Source: Moorena sp. SS36440bin_2
GTDB lineage: Bacteria; Cyanobacteriota; Cyanobacteriia; Cyanobacteriales; Coleofasciculaceae
Direction of reading: 5' to 3'
NCBI GenBank assembly: GCA_011524395.1
Contig: WTKN01000201.1
Location: 46,941-110,940, forward strand
DNA: 64,000 bases
Shown here piece by piece: positions 17,967-27,204 of this stretch. The number at the start of each line of letters is the position of its first letter. Within the stretch, counting starts at the first letter, position 1. The notes beneath the pieces are model-generated. The model made no database searches. It had not been told where the DNA came from and saw nothing but the letters and a program-made list of their open reading frames with translations. The position numbers and the translations under genes are program-made.

Positions 17967-19949
17967 TTAAAAGGAATAAATATTAGCTAAAAGCCTCTTT
18001 ATATAGCCCTTACGCCAATAGGCTGATTTGAATGAACTGAATAATTTATCAAATCTCAATAGTAGTAGGGGGATATCAGTGGGAGGTTTAGCAATATACC
18101 GTTTATCGTTAATATTTCCAAAACTTTCAGAATGCTCAATATCACCTAATTTTTCTGCTTCATAAAGAGTAGGATTTTTGATAACTCTATACAAAGGTTG
18201 AGTTGCCATTTTTTTGAGGGGCTTAATGAAGGGATAGTTTTGGATATATTTTTGGTATTGACTAATGAATTCTAAAGCACCCTTTTGAATAAGTAAAGCT
18301 TTTTTTCTATCCTGTAAGCTGAGGTCATGTTCATCAAGTACTGGCTTAACCTCTTGTCCTATACAAGCATAATTATGAACACTGCCATGGGGAGCGGCAT
18401 GGATAAACTCCAAAAATGGTAAGCATAGCTTTACTAGATTTTTGTAATATTTAGGCTTGCCTAAATCAATTAGATAACTAGATATATCCATTCCTTGTTT
18501 ACGTTTTTGTTGTGCCTGTATAAGTGTTCCAAAGTAGTATCCCTTGATTTCTATATTTTTTTGATTTTTTTTGAGCATTGTAGATAGAGAATACTGCATT
18601 GTTCCATTCCACCCTATATCTACTATTGCTATTCTTTTTTTATCTAATAAACCAATAGATTTTAGGTAATTTAAAAGATTTATTCGTTCAGAGCATGCTA
18701 ACTGTCTAATTTCACTAGATAGTAATTTATATAATTTATTTAAGTTGATATAATCTTCTTTAGTTTTTACTTCTTGATTACTATCTATAAAACCAGCGCT
18801 TTGAATTTCTTGCCGATATTGGTTAGGATCAATATTAATTCGCTCTAAAAACTGTGAAACTGTTAAGATACTCGTTCCACTCGCTAAAAAATTCATGGCT
18901 ACATCGTTTAATTCAAAGATGCTAGGAATATTGAGAGCTCTTCTTGAGGCATACATATAGTCTGCCCTTGGAGTATTATCTCTATATCCGGCTAGCAGAT
19001 AATAAACCTTATGCATGATATAACCATCACGGGATAAGAAGAAAATTTTGTCTATGCCATCTTTAGTGGTTGCATCTAGCAACCAATTCATAAAACTCAA
19101 AAAAAGGATCCCAACATTCTTAAAACCGAAGTTATACCAAAAATCCTCTTCGTCACTAGTTTGATTATCCTGAGGATCACAATAATACTGATTGATAATG
19201 GTTGCTAGATAAAATGAACTGTTAAGACATTTATTATTGTTAATAAGCTTATGAAATTTTTCTTTGTTAAACCAATAACTATTAATAGCTCTATCTCTTG
19301 ATTTTTCATAAAAATAACTTAATAAGCCATTTCCTTTGGAATTCAAAACATCGGACTTATAATTATCACCAATGTGAAGAATATCTTCTGGATTACATCC
19401 TAGCTGTTTAACAACATATGGATAAATATCTCCCACAAATTTAGTTTAACCTATAGCATAAGACAAAAATAGCTTGTTAATCTGATCATAGTCTGCGGCA
19501 TTAAGAATTTTATTAATCACCGATAGGGGGATATACATATCTGATCTAAAAATAATCTGTTTATGATTTTATCGACAATAGTTATAGAGCAAAAAAATAA
19601 ATTCATTACGTCTGCAAACATTCCCTTCGGTTTCTATTTCAATTTTTTTTAGTATTTGTGCGGTTTGGTCATTAAACCCAAAATCTTATACCAAACACTC
19701 AAATATGTTATCCAAGGTAACTTCTGAAGCCTGTTCTCGTCTCCAGAGTTTTTCCCTAGATTTTTTTTCAGCTTTTTGCCTAAGCTTAGGATAATTTGGT
19801 AATAACTCGGAATGACAATGCTCATACTGTTTTTGAACCAGTGCAAAAACATCGCTTGGCTCTAAAACATTGCGTATAATTGCGGTATCAAAGATATCAA
19901 AGGATACGTATTGGGATGTATTGATGATATTGGCTAGTGTGTGATCCAT
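17967..19949 (-). pseudogene. HAD-superfamily hydrolase-like gene with three in-frame TAA codons
   Basis: The ORF track shows two pieces (19686-19949 and 17967-19436), but both lie in one frame of about 660 codons interrupted only by TAA at 19686-19688, 19569-19571 and 19446-19448. The pieces and the stretches between them supply the HAD motifs in order: FDIFDTAI, then IIFRSDMYIP (between stops 2 and 3), then ILHIGDNYKSDV. A long C-terminal region follows, as in COG5610-type predicted hydrolases of polysaccharide loci. There is no frameshift. At each stop a Gln (CAA) fits the context, so three C-to-T changes would explain it. The gene is rich in Lys, Asn and Ile codons compared with its neighbours, suggesting transfer. 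It is most simply a recently inactivated gene. Confidence 0.85.
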
Positions 19950-20337
19950 CTGACCTATCTTGAAATTAAGCTGCTGAAAACCTAATCCAGTTTTGGGTTT
20001 TCCTTGCTATATCTATGTGTTCTTAACTACTCTGATTTTCCTATTCAATGAAAAAGTAAAGATAGATAAGGAGTTAAGGGGACTAGCATTGAAAAGAGTA
20101 ATTAAAAAACGGGCAATAAAAGCATTGCCCTGGCTAAGTGAGAAATCTCAGACTATCTAATGACAGCATTCCCATTAGTGGAGAAAAAGTAACACTATTA
20201 CTCTCAAGGATAAAAATTATCGATCATGAAAGTAGTGTCTTTGTGGAAACTCTAAAACTCTCTCCCGATCTTGGAAGGTTGGTGAATTACCTCTGTTGTG
20301 CCTATACAATTGGGATACAAACATACACTACATAAGA

Positions 20338-20367
20338 CCCCCAGTTAGCCTACAGCTAAGCTGGGGG
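20338..20367. repeat. C5/G5 hairpin resembling an IS200/IS605 end
   Basis: CCCCCAGTTAGC pairs with GCTAA-G-CTGGGGG around a CTACA loop, with one bulged base. Similar hairpins occur at 30602-30623, 44661-44684 and 57206-57226. No transposase lies nearby, so it may be a solo element end or a conserved terminator-like palindrome. Confidence 0.5.
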
Positions 20368-20494
20368 AATGCTGCCAAGGTATTCACAGCATTTTGCTTA
20401 TGTCAATAGTGATCAGTGGACCGACACTCTCAAATACCGAAATATACCTGAAAGATACCAAGTTTTTTGTAAACGTCAAGGGTAGCTAATGGAT

Positions 20495-20608
20495 AAGTGA
20501 TACTAAGTTGGGCTCAAAGATAATATCTTCCTCAAAAGGTGATGGGGTGATGAGGTGATGGGGTGATGGGATGAAAGTGCTAACTATGAATGCAACTTAG
20601 TATCACTT
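20495..20608. mobile_element. 114-bp MITE-like element with 16-bp perfect terminal inverted repeats
   Basis: AAGTGATACTAAGTTG at the left and its exact reverse complement CAACTTAGTATCACTT at the right. The core holds four tandem octamers of GGTGATGG type (20539-20570). It has no coding capacity and no clear target duplication. It is a non-autonomous element, presumably mobilised by a transposase elsewhere in the genome. Confidence 0.7.
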
Positions 20609-20739
20609 GGTATGAATCACGATCATGGTGGTCTTGCACCATGACTGAAACAAAATTAATTTTATTAATTTTCTCAGTTATTCTGAGTTTACTGACTATA
20701 ACTCGCTAACAGCTGCAGATCAGGTGCATCCTGATGTTG

Positions 20740-21630
20740 CTAGTTTATTCCCTGAGGTAATGGTGAAAGAAGGCTTACAGGCTCGTCTAAACTCTGTTTT
20801 TGTCCATTTAGCATGTACCCCATCTTCTCTACTCTCAAAGGTTGTGCATAAAATTTACCTAAAGCAAGTTGAAAGAAAAAGGCTGGATTACCAAGTAAGT
20901 AGCGAGCTGCCAGACGTTTGGGTTCACGGGATAAACGATAAAGCCACTCTCCACCAAGATTGGAAATAAATTCTGGACAGTCAGGAACCAAACCTGCCAA
21001 TCGGTCGATCACTGCACCACAAGGCATTAACACATTGACATTAAGACGACTACGATGCTGCCAAATCCATTTTTCTTGAATTGGCATACCCATGCCTACC
21101 AATAAAATATTAGGTTTTGTCTGGTTAATTTTATTAATTATCTCTTGATTTTGCCTGGGGTCTTCTTTATCAAAATATCCGTGGTGACCATGGACAATAA
21201 TATTGGGGTATTGTTGTCTAAGGTTAGTAAGGGCTGTTTCTAGATGCTTAGGCTTTGACCCCAGCAGAAACATTGACAAAGCATTTTGGTTAACATTCTC
21301 CAGCAATTTTGGCAGTAATAGTGTGTAAGAAGCGCGGTATTTTAGTGATAGATTGTACCCCATAAACTGAAGGGCTTTTAAGATCCCCATACCATCACAA
21401 TGGGCGATTTCTGCACTTTGGATAAATTGATAGAACCATGGGATCTGCATGGAAAAATTAAAACTATGTACGTTATAGTGAGCTACGGTTATTTTTCTGT
21501 CTTCAACGCAAGCGGCATGAATGGCATCTACAATCCTAGGGACGGTTACACAAGATATTCTACGCTCTAGCAAATGTACATTAATAGCAGGTAAATAATC
21601 TAATTCATTCAGTTGATTTTTTATTGCCAT
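20740..21630 (-). CDS. WecG/TagA/CpsF-family (GT26) glycosyltransferase
   Basis: A 296-residue enzyme that should add N-acetylmannosamine-type or related sugars to a lipid-linked intermediate. TVAHYNVHSFNFS and AEIAHCDGMGILKALQFMG are the GT26 N-terminal and substrate-site motifs. ILLVGMGMPIQEKWI and PCGAVIDRLAGLVP (near 200-235) are equally diagnostic. The C-terminal GGEWLYRLSREPKRLAARYL is the membrane-contacting region. It is the last clear glycan gene in this region. Confidence 0.92.
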   Translation of the reverse strand: MAIKNQLNELDYLPAINVHLLERRISCVTVPRIVDAIHAACVEDRKITVAHYNVHSFNFSMQIPWFYQFIQSAEIAHCDGMGILKALQFMGYNLSLKYRASYTLLLPKLLENVNQNALSMFLLGSKPKHLETALTNLRQQYPNIIVHGHHGYFDKEDPRQNQEIINKINQTKPNILLVGMGMPIQEKWIWQHRSRLNVNVLMPCGAVIDRLAGLVPDCPEFISNLGGEWLYRLSREPKRLAARYLLGNPAFFFQLALGKFYAQPLRVEKMGYMLNGQKQSLDEPVSLLSPLPQGIN

Positions 21631-21985
21631 TGCCGTAATAGTTAGAGTAGTGGTTATTTACAGTATTGCCACCTGTTGTCCGCGATCGCGTTTTCACGAT
21701 GTCCAAATTATGAATAAGTTATGTGTGTGTATCACAAGTAGAACTTACGCAGCTGATCGAGAAATTAAGGTTTTAGGCAATAGGTAACTTCGGCTCTGGC
21801 AACAGAGCACCGGCAATAGGTAATTACAGCAGTTTTACAAATCTGATTTTACAGATCTGAGTGGATAAGTCTTGAGGAGGTAAAAACCTTGTATGCTTGG
21901 ATGGTATCCCCCCATTACCCCCCTAAAAAAGCCGGGTACACAAGAGGCTTACATCCATGGTCTTGAAAAATGACTAATGACTAAC
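21631..21985. other. 355-bp gap with repeats
   Basis: No supported gene. It contains one HIP1 octamer and a duplicated GGCAATAGGTAA motif around 21775-21822 of the heptamer-repeat type. Confidence 0.5.
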
Positions 21986-22354
21986 TTATCTTTTCCAAAT
22001 TACCAACATTACACCGCAGATAATCACACCCAACCCCACGGCACGACTAAGGGGGATGGTTTCCTTAAAGAAAAAATAGCCCATCAGTACGGAGAAGATG
22101 TAAGTCAAGGATACTGAAGGACCAGCAACGCTGAGATTTACCCTGGTCAGCAACAAAATGTATGCGAGTGCCCCTAAACCATAACAACATAACCCTGCTA
22201 TAATCTCTGGGGTCTTGGGTATACTGAAAATTTGATCTAGCCAATTGCTAGCGTTAACTTTTTCCAGCTTTTCGGCTCCAGTTTTGAGCAAGAACTGTCC
22301 AGTAGCACTGGTTAGGACTGACATTAAGAAAAGAATAAATTCTGCTAGAGTCAC
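21986..22354 (-). CDS. Small DMT/EamA-type membrane protein
   Basis: A 122-residue protein with four hydrophobic helices, half the size of a full EamA transporter and similar in build to SMR/ArnE-like proteins. ATGQFLLKTGAEKL, in the first helix region, and VAGPSVSLTYIFSVLMGYFFFKE, in the third, are typical. It probably works as a dimer in the cytoplasmic membrane. Substrate unknown; proximity to GT26 is compatible with lipid-linked sugar transport but does not prove it. Confidence 0.75.
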   Translation of the reverse strand: MTLAEFILFLMSVLTSATGQFLLKTGAEKLEKVNASNWLDQIFSIPKTPEIIAGLCCYGLGALAYILLLTRVNLSVAGPSVSLTYIFSVLMGYFFFKETIPLSRAVGLGVIICGVMLVIWKR

Positions 22355-22490
22355 GAATATCTCAGAATTACAAGTGGTCGATGCTTCTTAATCCGATTGC
22401 TAGTTTGATGTTATGGGCTTAAACCTTATGGAGCGATTAGTTATTGTGATTGCTCCTAAAATAGTGTTAGGAGATTGATTTTAAGTATTT

Positions 22491-23192
22491 ATGGCTATTT
22501 CCAGCTCTGCTACCTACACCGAAGAACAAATTTCAGCTTGGCTGCGGGGTTTATTTGCCGTTGCCTGGGCTGATGGTCACTTTGACCCAGAAGAACAAGA
22601 GGTTATGGCTCAAATTACCCAAGAGACATTGGCTCCTGGCACTGATTTGCAGTATTTTGATAAACCCATTACTCCTGAAGAACTTGCAGCAGCTTTAGGT
22701 AAGGATAACACAACGGCAGAGAATTTTCTACGAACTGCTGTAATGGTAGCCTTGGCAGATGGGGTGTACTCTGCGACTGAAGCTGATGTTCTAGACCAGT
22801 TCTGTGAAGCACTAGGTCATAAGGTTGAGGCTCTTGAATCACTGCAGGTAACTCTTTATGACAGTAAGGCAACTGAGCAAAGGGATTCTGTTGATGCGTT
22901 AGCTCAAGAACCAGGAAGTTCTCACCATCCCCATTCGGATATTCTACAGCCAATGCGGGATTGGTTAGATGGTATGGATGTTAATGACCCACGGGTCGCT
23001 CGATTTATGTGCAAACTAATTCCTTCTCAGTGTCCGTTTGAACGGGACGTAAAGCTATTTAATCACAAAATCGTCCACATCCCACCCATGTGTAAGCTTA
23101 ATCCTCTCTATGATCAGTTAGTTGGCTTGCGCTTCCGGGCTTTATCTTATTTAGCCGATGATTGTGGTGAAGATGTTTCAGCTTATTTGTAA
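22491..23192 (+). CDS. TerB-like plus Mo-dependent-nitrogenase C-terminal domain protein
   Basis: A 233-residue protein. Residues 10-115 are helical with two acidic repeats (AVAWADGHFDPEEQEVM and AVMVALADGVYSATEADVL), like a TerB/DjlA-type domain. The C-terminal 85 residues form the domain named after Mo-dependent nitrogenase, with CKLIPSQCPFERDVKLFN, IPPMCKLNPLYD and RALSYLADDCGED. The name is historical and no nif gene is present. A stand-alone copy of the C-terminal domain lies at 33447-33824. Function unknown. Confidence 0.8.
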   Translation: MAISSSATYTEEQISAWLRGLFAVAWADGHFDPEEQEVMAQITQETLAPGTDLQYFDKPITPEELAAALGKDNTTAENFLRTAVMVALADGVYSATEADVLDQFCEALGHKVEALESLQVTLYDSKATEQRDSVDALAQEPGSSHHPHSDILQPMRDWLDGMDVNDPRVARFMCKLIPSQCPFERDVKLFNHKIVHIPPMCKLNPLYDQLVGLRFRALSYLADDCGEDVSAYL

Positions 23193-23193
23193 G

Positions 23194-23266
23194 TGGTGAT
23201 TAGTGATTAGTGATTGGTGATTGCTGATTAGTCATTAGTCATTGGTCATTGGTAATTCGTAGTTAG
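23194..23266. repeat. Heptanucleotide repeat array
   Basis: Tandem GATTAGT/GATTGGT/CATTAGT variants with a 7-bp period fill the spacer between the preceding gene and obg. This is the short tandemly repeated class common in filamentous cyanobacteria. Confidence 0.7.
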
Positions 23267-23331
23267 ATTAATTAAGGGGAATGGGTTCAACTGACTGATG
23301 TCAAGAACAAACTAAGCACTAAGAACTAATT

Positions 23332-24360
23332 ATGCAATTTATCGATCAAGCAGAAATTGAAGTTGTCGCTGGTAACGGGGGCGATGGAATTGTGGCGTTT
23401 CGGCGGGAAAAGTATGTTCCTGCTGGAGGACCGGCGGGGGGTAATGGTGGTCGGGGGGGTAGCGTGATTTTCAATGCTATAGAGCATCTGCAAACGTTGC
23501 TAGATTTCAAATACGCCCATTGCTTTCGAGCTGAGAATGGGGGTCGGGGAGGCCCTAATAATCGGACGGGAAAAAATGGTAGCGATCGCATTATTGAAGT
23601 TCCCTGTGGCACGGTTGTCTACAATGCTGACACGGGAGAACTGCTGGGGGATTTGGTGAAACCTCGGCAAATGCTGTGTGTTGCCAAAGGTGGTAAAGGA
23701 GGTTTGGGAAATCGGCATTTCCTGAGTAATCACAATCGCGCACCAGAGCATGCTTTACCTGGACTACCAGGAGAGGAATTGAGGTTACGCTTGGAGTTGA
23801 AGTTACTGGCGGAGGTGGGCATTATTGGTCTACCTAATGCTGGTAAGTCTACTCTGATTTCAGCACTCTCAGCCGCACGACCCAAGATAGCCAATTACCC
23901 CTTTACCACTTTGATTCCGAATTTAGGTGTGGTTCGTAAACCCACTGGGGATGGTACTGTATTTGCTGACATTCCTGGGTTGATTGCTGGAGCTCATCAA
24001 GGTATTGGTCTGGGTCACGACTTCCTACGTCATATCGAACGCACTCGCTTGTTACTGCATTTGATTGATATTACTGCTGCTGACCCGATTGCTGATTATC
24101 AAACCATTCAACAGGAGTTACAAGCCTATGGGAGAGAATTGCCAGAGCGTCCCCAAATTCTTGCCCTTAATAAGGTAGATGCGGTTGATCAAGACATGAT
24201 CGATGAGGTGTCTACTTACCTAAATCAGCTGACTCAGGTACCAGTTTTTTCAATTTCAGCTGTTGCTAAAATCGGCTTGGATGCTTTGTTATCGAAAATC
24301 TGGCAATCTCTAGATCAGTTGTCAGTGGCAGATTGCTCAAAGGCAACAGTCAAGCTTTAA
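23332..24360 (+). CDS. obg: GTPase Obg
   Basis: A 342-residue Obg-family GTPase with the Gly-rich N-terminal Obg fold ([19 protein letters not shown], residues 17-35). The G domain begins near 160: [10 protein letters not shown] (G1), DIPGLI (G3) and NKVD (G4). It acts in 50S ribosome maturation and stress response. The length matches forms lacking the C-terminal OCT extension. The start is supported by the conserved MQFIDQAEI opening. Confidence 0.96.
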   Translation: MQFIDQAEIEVVAGNGGDGIVAFRREKYVPAGGPAGGNGGRGGSVIFNAIEHLQTLLDFKYAHCFRAENGGRGGPNNRTGKNGSDRIIEVPCGTVVYNADTGELLGDLVKPRQMLCVAKGGKGGLGNRHFLSNHNRAPEHALPGLPGEELRLRLELKLLAEVGIIGLPNAGKSTLISALSAARPKIANYPFTTLIPNLGVVRKPTGDGTVFADIPGLIAGAHQGIGLGHDFLRHIERTRLLLHLIDITAADPIADYQTIQQELQAYGRELPERPQILALNKVDAVDQDMIDEVSTYLNQLTQVPVFSISAVAKIGLDALLSKIWQSLDQLSVADCSKATVKL

Positions 24361-24413
24361 CAGTGAACTTTCAAGGTTGAACCGGTAATTAACACATGAC
24401 TAATTATTAATGA

Positions 24414-25886
24414 CTAATTATTCAAGTAGTCATAGACTTGTCGAGAAATGGTGCGAATCAGTTTTTCGGCACTGCTATCATTAAAAGGGCGTTTGACCAT
24501 TACGGTGATAATGTAACGCTTGCCATTGGGCATTTTTACCAAACCTACATCGGCCAGTAGTCGGCCAAGGGTGCCAGTTTTATGGGCAATGGTGGCACCA
24601 TTACCTAGTCCTTGGGGTAATAGTGTGTTGGTCTTGGTTTGGATCATGATATTGATCAGGTCAGTACGAGATTGGGGAGAAATCCACTTACCTTGCTCAA
24701 GGTTAAAAATCAAACTAGCTAGTTCTCTTGGGCTAGTGGTGTTTGTTCCTGGCAAATCTGGTAGGGGGTTGCGCAGTACAGTTTTTTTCAACCCCCAAGA
24801 GCGGAATCGTTGATTGAGAACTTCGATGCCACCAAGACGTTCAATCAGCATATTCGTAGCCGTGTTATCACTAATGGTGATCATTTTGGTTGCTACTTCC
24901 AGAGCTTTGTACTGTTTGCCTGGTTTTTGATATTTCATGTTTCCAGAACCACCAGCAATCATCTCTGGTTTCATGGTTATATATTCATCTAAGAAAACTT
25001 TGCCTGCATCTACATCCTGAAAGAAAGCAATTAGAATTGGTAACTTAATGGTGCTAGCAGCAGGAAAAATGAGACGGCTATTTGATTCTAGGAAAGCACC
25101 GGTATCAAGATCATGAATGAAGATTCCAGGTTGCAATTGGGGGTTTTGCTTTACTAGAGTTTGAATTTGTTTTTGTAAGGGAGATTTGTTGAGTAGCAGG
25201 GGTGTCAATTGAGAACTAATTGTCTGACTCAAAGTCTGCTGGACTTCAATTGGAGCATTGTCTGTGGTTTTGGTAGATGGTTGGCTAGCAGTACCTAAGC
25301 TGGATAATACCGTACCTGCGATCGCTGCGAGACCAATGCCTACAATCAGCAAACGGATAATCAAAATCCATAGCCTGGTAGAGGAGTTTTCGGAACGGCG
25401 CTCTCGGCGAGTTCTCCGAATTTGTACAGATTGGTGATTCGGGGTATTGGAGAGGGGTAGTCTAGCCTTTAGCTGGTGTGCTCTGGAGGAGTTAGGGGAT
25501 AAATCAGCAACCAATTGTGGCTGAGGACGTTGCCGAATTCGATTACGAGCATTGGTTATGGTGGGCAAGGATGAGGAGGGTGGTGTAGCAAAGGGATTGA
25601 GTCTTCTACGAAGGTTTGGTAACTGGGGTGTTCGGTTTGCTACCCTCATCTGGGATTGACTGGAGCGAATTGTAGAAGGGTTTGGTGAACGGGATATACG
25701 AACACGGCTACGGGGGGTAGGTGGCGGGGTTGACCGAGATTTATTTGATTTGGCGGATGAGCTTTGGCGGCGCGTTTTCTGTTTTGGTTGGGATTTGGAG
25801 GGTTTAATCTCCTTAGTTTGTGGCTGTTTAGTAAGGTGGCGACGCGGGCGGCGGCGGGAGGAGGTTGGTTTCTTTTGTTTTTCCAC
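24414..25886 (-). CDS. Membrane-anchored beta-lactamase-fold serine hydrolase
   Basis: A 490-residue protein. Residues 1-165 are very basic and Ser/Pro/Arg-rich, 172-196 form a membrane helix, and 235-490 form a class A beta-lactamase-like domain. STIK (Ser278-Lys281), SDN (339-341) and KTG (436-438) match the three active-site motifs. The omega-loop Glu of true class A enzymes (Glu166) is not evident; the matching stretch reads NPLPDLPGTN. It may be a carboxypeptidase- or esterase-like enzyme facing the periplasm rather than an antibiotic-resistance enzyme. The N-terminal basic tail would be cytoplasmic. Confidence 0.82.
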   Translation of the reverse strand: MEKQKKPTSSRRRPRRHLTKQPQTKEIKPSKSQPKQKTRRQSSSAKSNKSRSTPPPTPRSRVRISRSPNPSTIRSSQSQMRVANRTPQLPNLRRRLNPFATPPSSSLPTITNARNRIRQRPQPQLVADLSPNSSRAHQLKARLPLSNTPNHQSVQIRRTRRERRSENSSTRLWILIIRLLIVGIGLAAIAGTVLSSLGTASQPSTKTTDNAPIEVQQTLSQTISSQLTPLLLNKSPLQKQIQTLVKQNPQLQPGIFIHDLDTGAFLESNSRLIFPAASTIKLPILIAFFQDVDAGKVFLDEYITMKPEMIAGGSGNMKYQKPGKQYKALEVATKMITISDNTATNMLIERLGGIEVLNQRFRSWGLKKTVLRNPLPDLPGTNTTSPRELASLIFNLEQGKWISPQSRTDLINIMIQTKTNTLLPQGLGNGATIAHKTGTLGRLLADVGLVKMPNGKRYIITVMVKRPFNDSSAEKLIRTISRQVYDYLNN

Positions 25887-26118
25887 TGCTGAATCTTAGG
25901 CTGAGGTTTACCAGATACATAAAACCCGAAACAATCTGCTAGTTCTCGGAATTTTCTGAGTATGGTCTAATGATAAGGGAGAGAACTTTAATGGATGTAG
26001 CGCTATCAAGCTTCCCTTTCAGTTTTTCTTGAGTCTTCCGATTACAGAGTTTTGATCTAGTAGCAACAGTTGAAGCGCCCATCTATCACACCTCCAATAA
26101 AACCTATGCAAGCCTATT

Positions 26119-26919
26119 TTAGGACTGGTTTGGTTTTGATGGATCATCTACCCCAGACTTTGGTAAAAATTGTAGCGCCCATTCTACCTGGCGGAGCATT
26201 CCTCTGAGCATGTTGATCTCTTCTGTGGTGGGGGTTGCTCGGTTTAATAGACGTCGCAGCTTTTCCATCCGTGCTGCTTTGGTATGGGGATAAAGATAAC
26301 CAATTTTCAATAATAGGGCTTCTAGATGGTTAGAGTAGCGTTCTATCAGGTCCAAAGGAGCAGAATCTTGGTAGGGGGGAGCGGGGGATAAGGGTTGAGT
26401 TGGGAGGGGTGATGGCTGATGTGTACTTTGATAAAGTTGATATTGATAAAGTTCATAACAGCAAACTGTTACCGCTTGGGCTAGGTTTAAGACTGGATAG
26501 GTGGAACTAGTGGGAATCCGGACAAACCGCTGAGCATGATTAAGTTCATCATTGCTCAATCCCCTAGATTCAGGGCCAAAAATCAGGGCAGAGGTTACGC
26601 CAGGTGACAATAACCAGGGTAAGGCGGTTCTGGGATGTTCGAGAGTAGTGGGGATGGCGCGGCTACGAGCAGTGGTTGCGATCGCTCTTTGACACCCGAC
26701 TAAGCCATCTGGTATGGTTGCTACGACTTGGGCTTTTTCTAAGATATCTACCCCATGCACTGCCATCTGCTGTGCTTCTTCGCTGAGATGGTCACACTGA
26801 GGATTCACTAGCACCAGCTGCGATAACCCCATATTTTTGATCACTCGCGCAACAGAACCCACATTCAATGGACCAGCGGGTTCTACTAAAACAATCCTGA
26901 CTCCGATATACATTTTCAA
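26119..26919 (-). CDS. TrmH-family RNA methyltransferase, group 1 (TrmJ-like)
   Basis: A 266-residue SPOUT methyltransferase. VLVEPAGPLNVGSVARVIKN (motif 1), ALIFGPESRGLSNDEL (motif 2) and LNLAQAVTVCCYELYQ (motif 3) form the trefoil-knot SAM site. TrmJ methylates the 2'-O of position 32 in tRNA. A Pro/Ser-rich linker (around 183-200) separates the catalytic part from a C-terminal helical domain. The start MKMYIGVRIV may be two codons longer than needed. Confidence 0.88.
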   Translation of the reverse strand: MKMYIGVRIVLVEPAGPLNVGSVARVIKNMGLSQLVLVNPQCDHLSEEAQQMAVHGVDILEKAQVVATIPDGLVGCQRAIATTARSRAIPTTLEHPRTALPWLLSPGVTSALIFGPESRGLSNDELNHAQRFVRIPTSSTYPVLNLAQAVTVCCYELYQYQLYQSTHQPSPLPTQPLSPAPPYQDSAPLDLIERYSNHLEALLLKIGYLYPHTKAARMEKLRRLLNRATPTTEEINMLRGMLRQVEWALQFLPKSGVDDPSKPNQS

Positions 26920-27123
26920 GGTTTAAGAAAGTTGTTCTTGCCCAGGCTTCCCTTTTAGGGTAGGTTCAAGGTCACCCTTCCAGCACAAAACAGTTGCACC
27001 ATTTGTGCAAGTTCAGGACTTAGGCAAAACTGGGCAACAAACGCGCTGATGGTTTAGAGTGCGTTATTAAGGCACCCTACAGGTAGAGTCGCTGCCTCAG
27101 TCGTGCTGCCTCTTCTGCTGATG

Positions 27124-27146
27124 GGGAAGCGACTGCATCAAGACAT
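27124..27146. repeat. GCAGTCGCT-type dispersed repeat
   Basis: Reverse complement of TCTTGATGCAGTCGCTTCCCC, matching the repeats at 63857-63975. It lies in the spacer between the TrmJ-like and DUF6745-like genes. This spacer (26920-27204) has no supported gene. Confidence 0.55.
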
Positions 27147-27204
27147 GGTGCTATCTTTGAGGGCAACTTTGATATTAACTACTTGATATTAACCTGAGTT
27201 GGAC

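Larger units (their letters stand above)
19950..20739. other. 790-bp gap with hairpin and MITE-like element
   Basis: No supported gene; the 65-residue plus-strand ORF at 20138 has no family features. The gap holds a C5/G5 hairpin (20338-20367), a 114-bp MITE-like element (20495-20608), and a short inverted repeat CATGGTG-N6-CACCATG near 20625. Confidence 0.6.

Noticed and set aside
19649-19852. 67-residue minus-strand ORF near the HAD gene
   Set aside because: It is a shadow frame of the broken HAD gene, which has the family motifs in the other frame.
17967-19949. Programmed reassignment of TAA to Gln
   Set aside because: All other genes in the window use TAA as an ordinary stop (e.g. clpP/tig neighbourhood), so a code change is not credible; recent inactivation is simpler.
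20138-20335. 65-residue plus-strand ORF in the gap before the GT26 gene
   Set aside because: No recognisable motif and no ribosome site.
22491-23192. A nitrogenase locus
   Set aside because: Only the domain name suggests it; no nifH, D, K, E, N, B or related genes are present.
24414-25886. An antibiotic-resistance beta-lactamase
   Set aside because: The omega-loop Glu is missing, the protein has a long basic cytoplasmic tail, and there is no resistance context.
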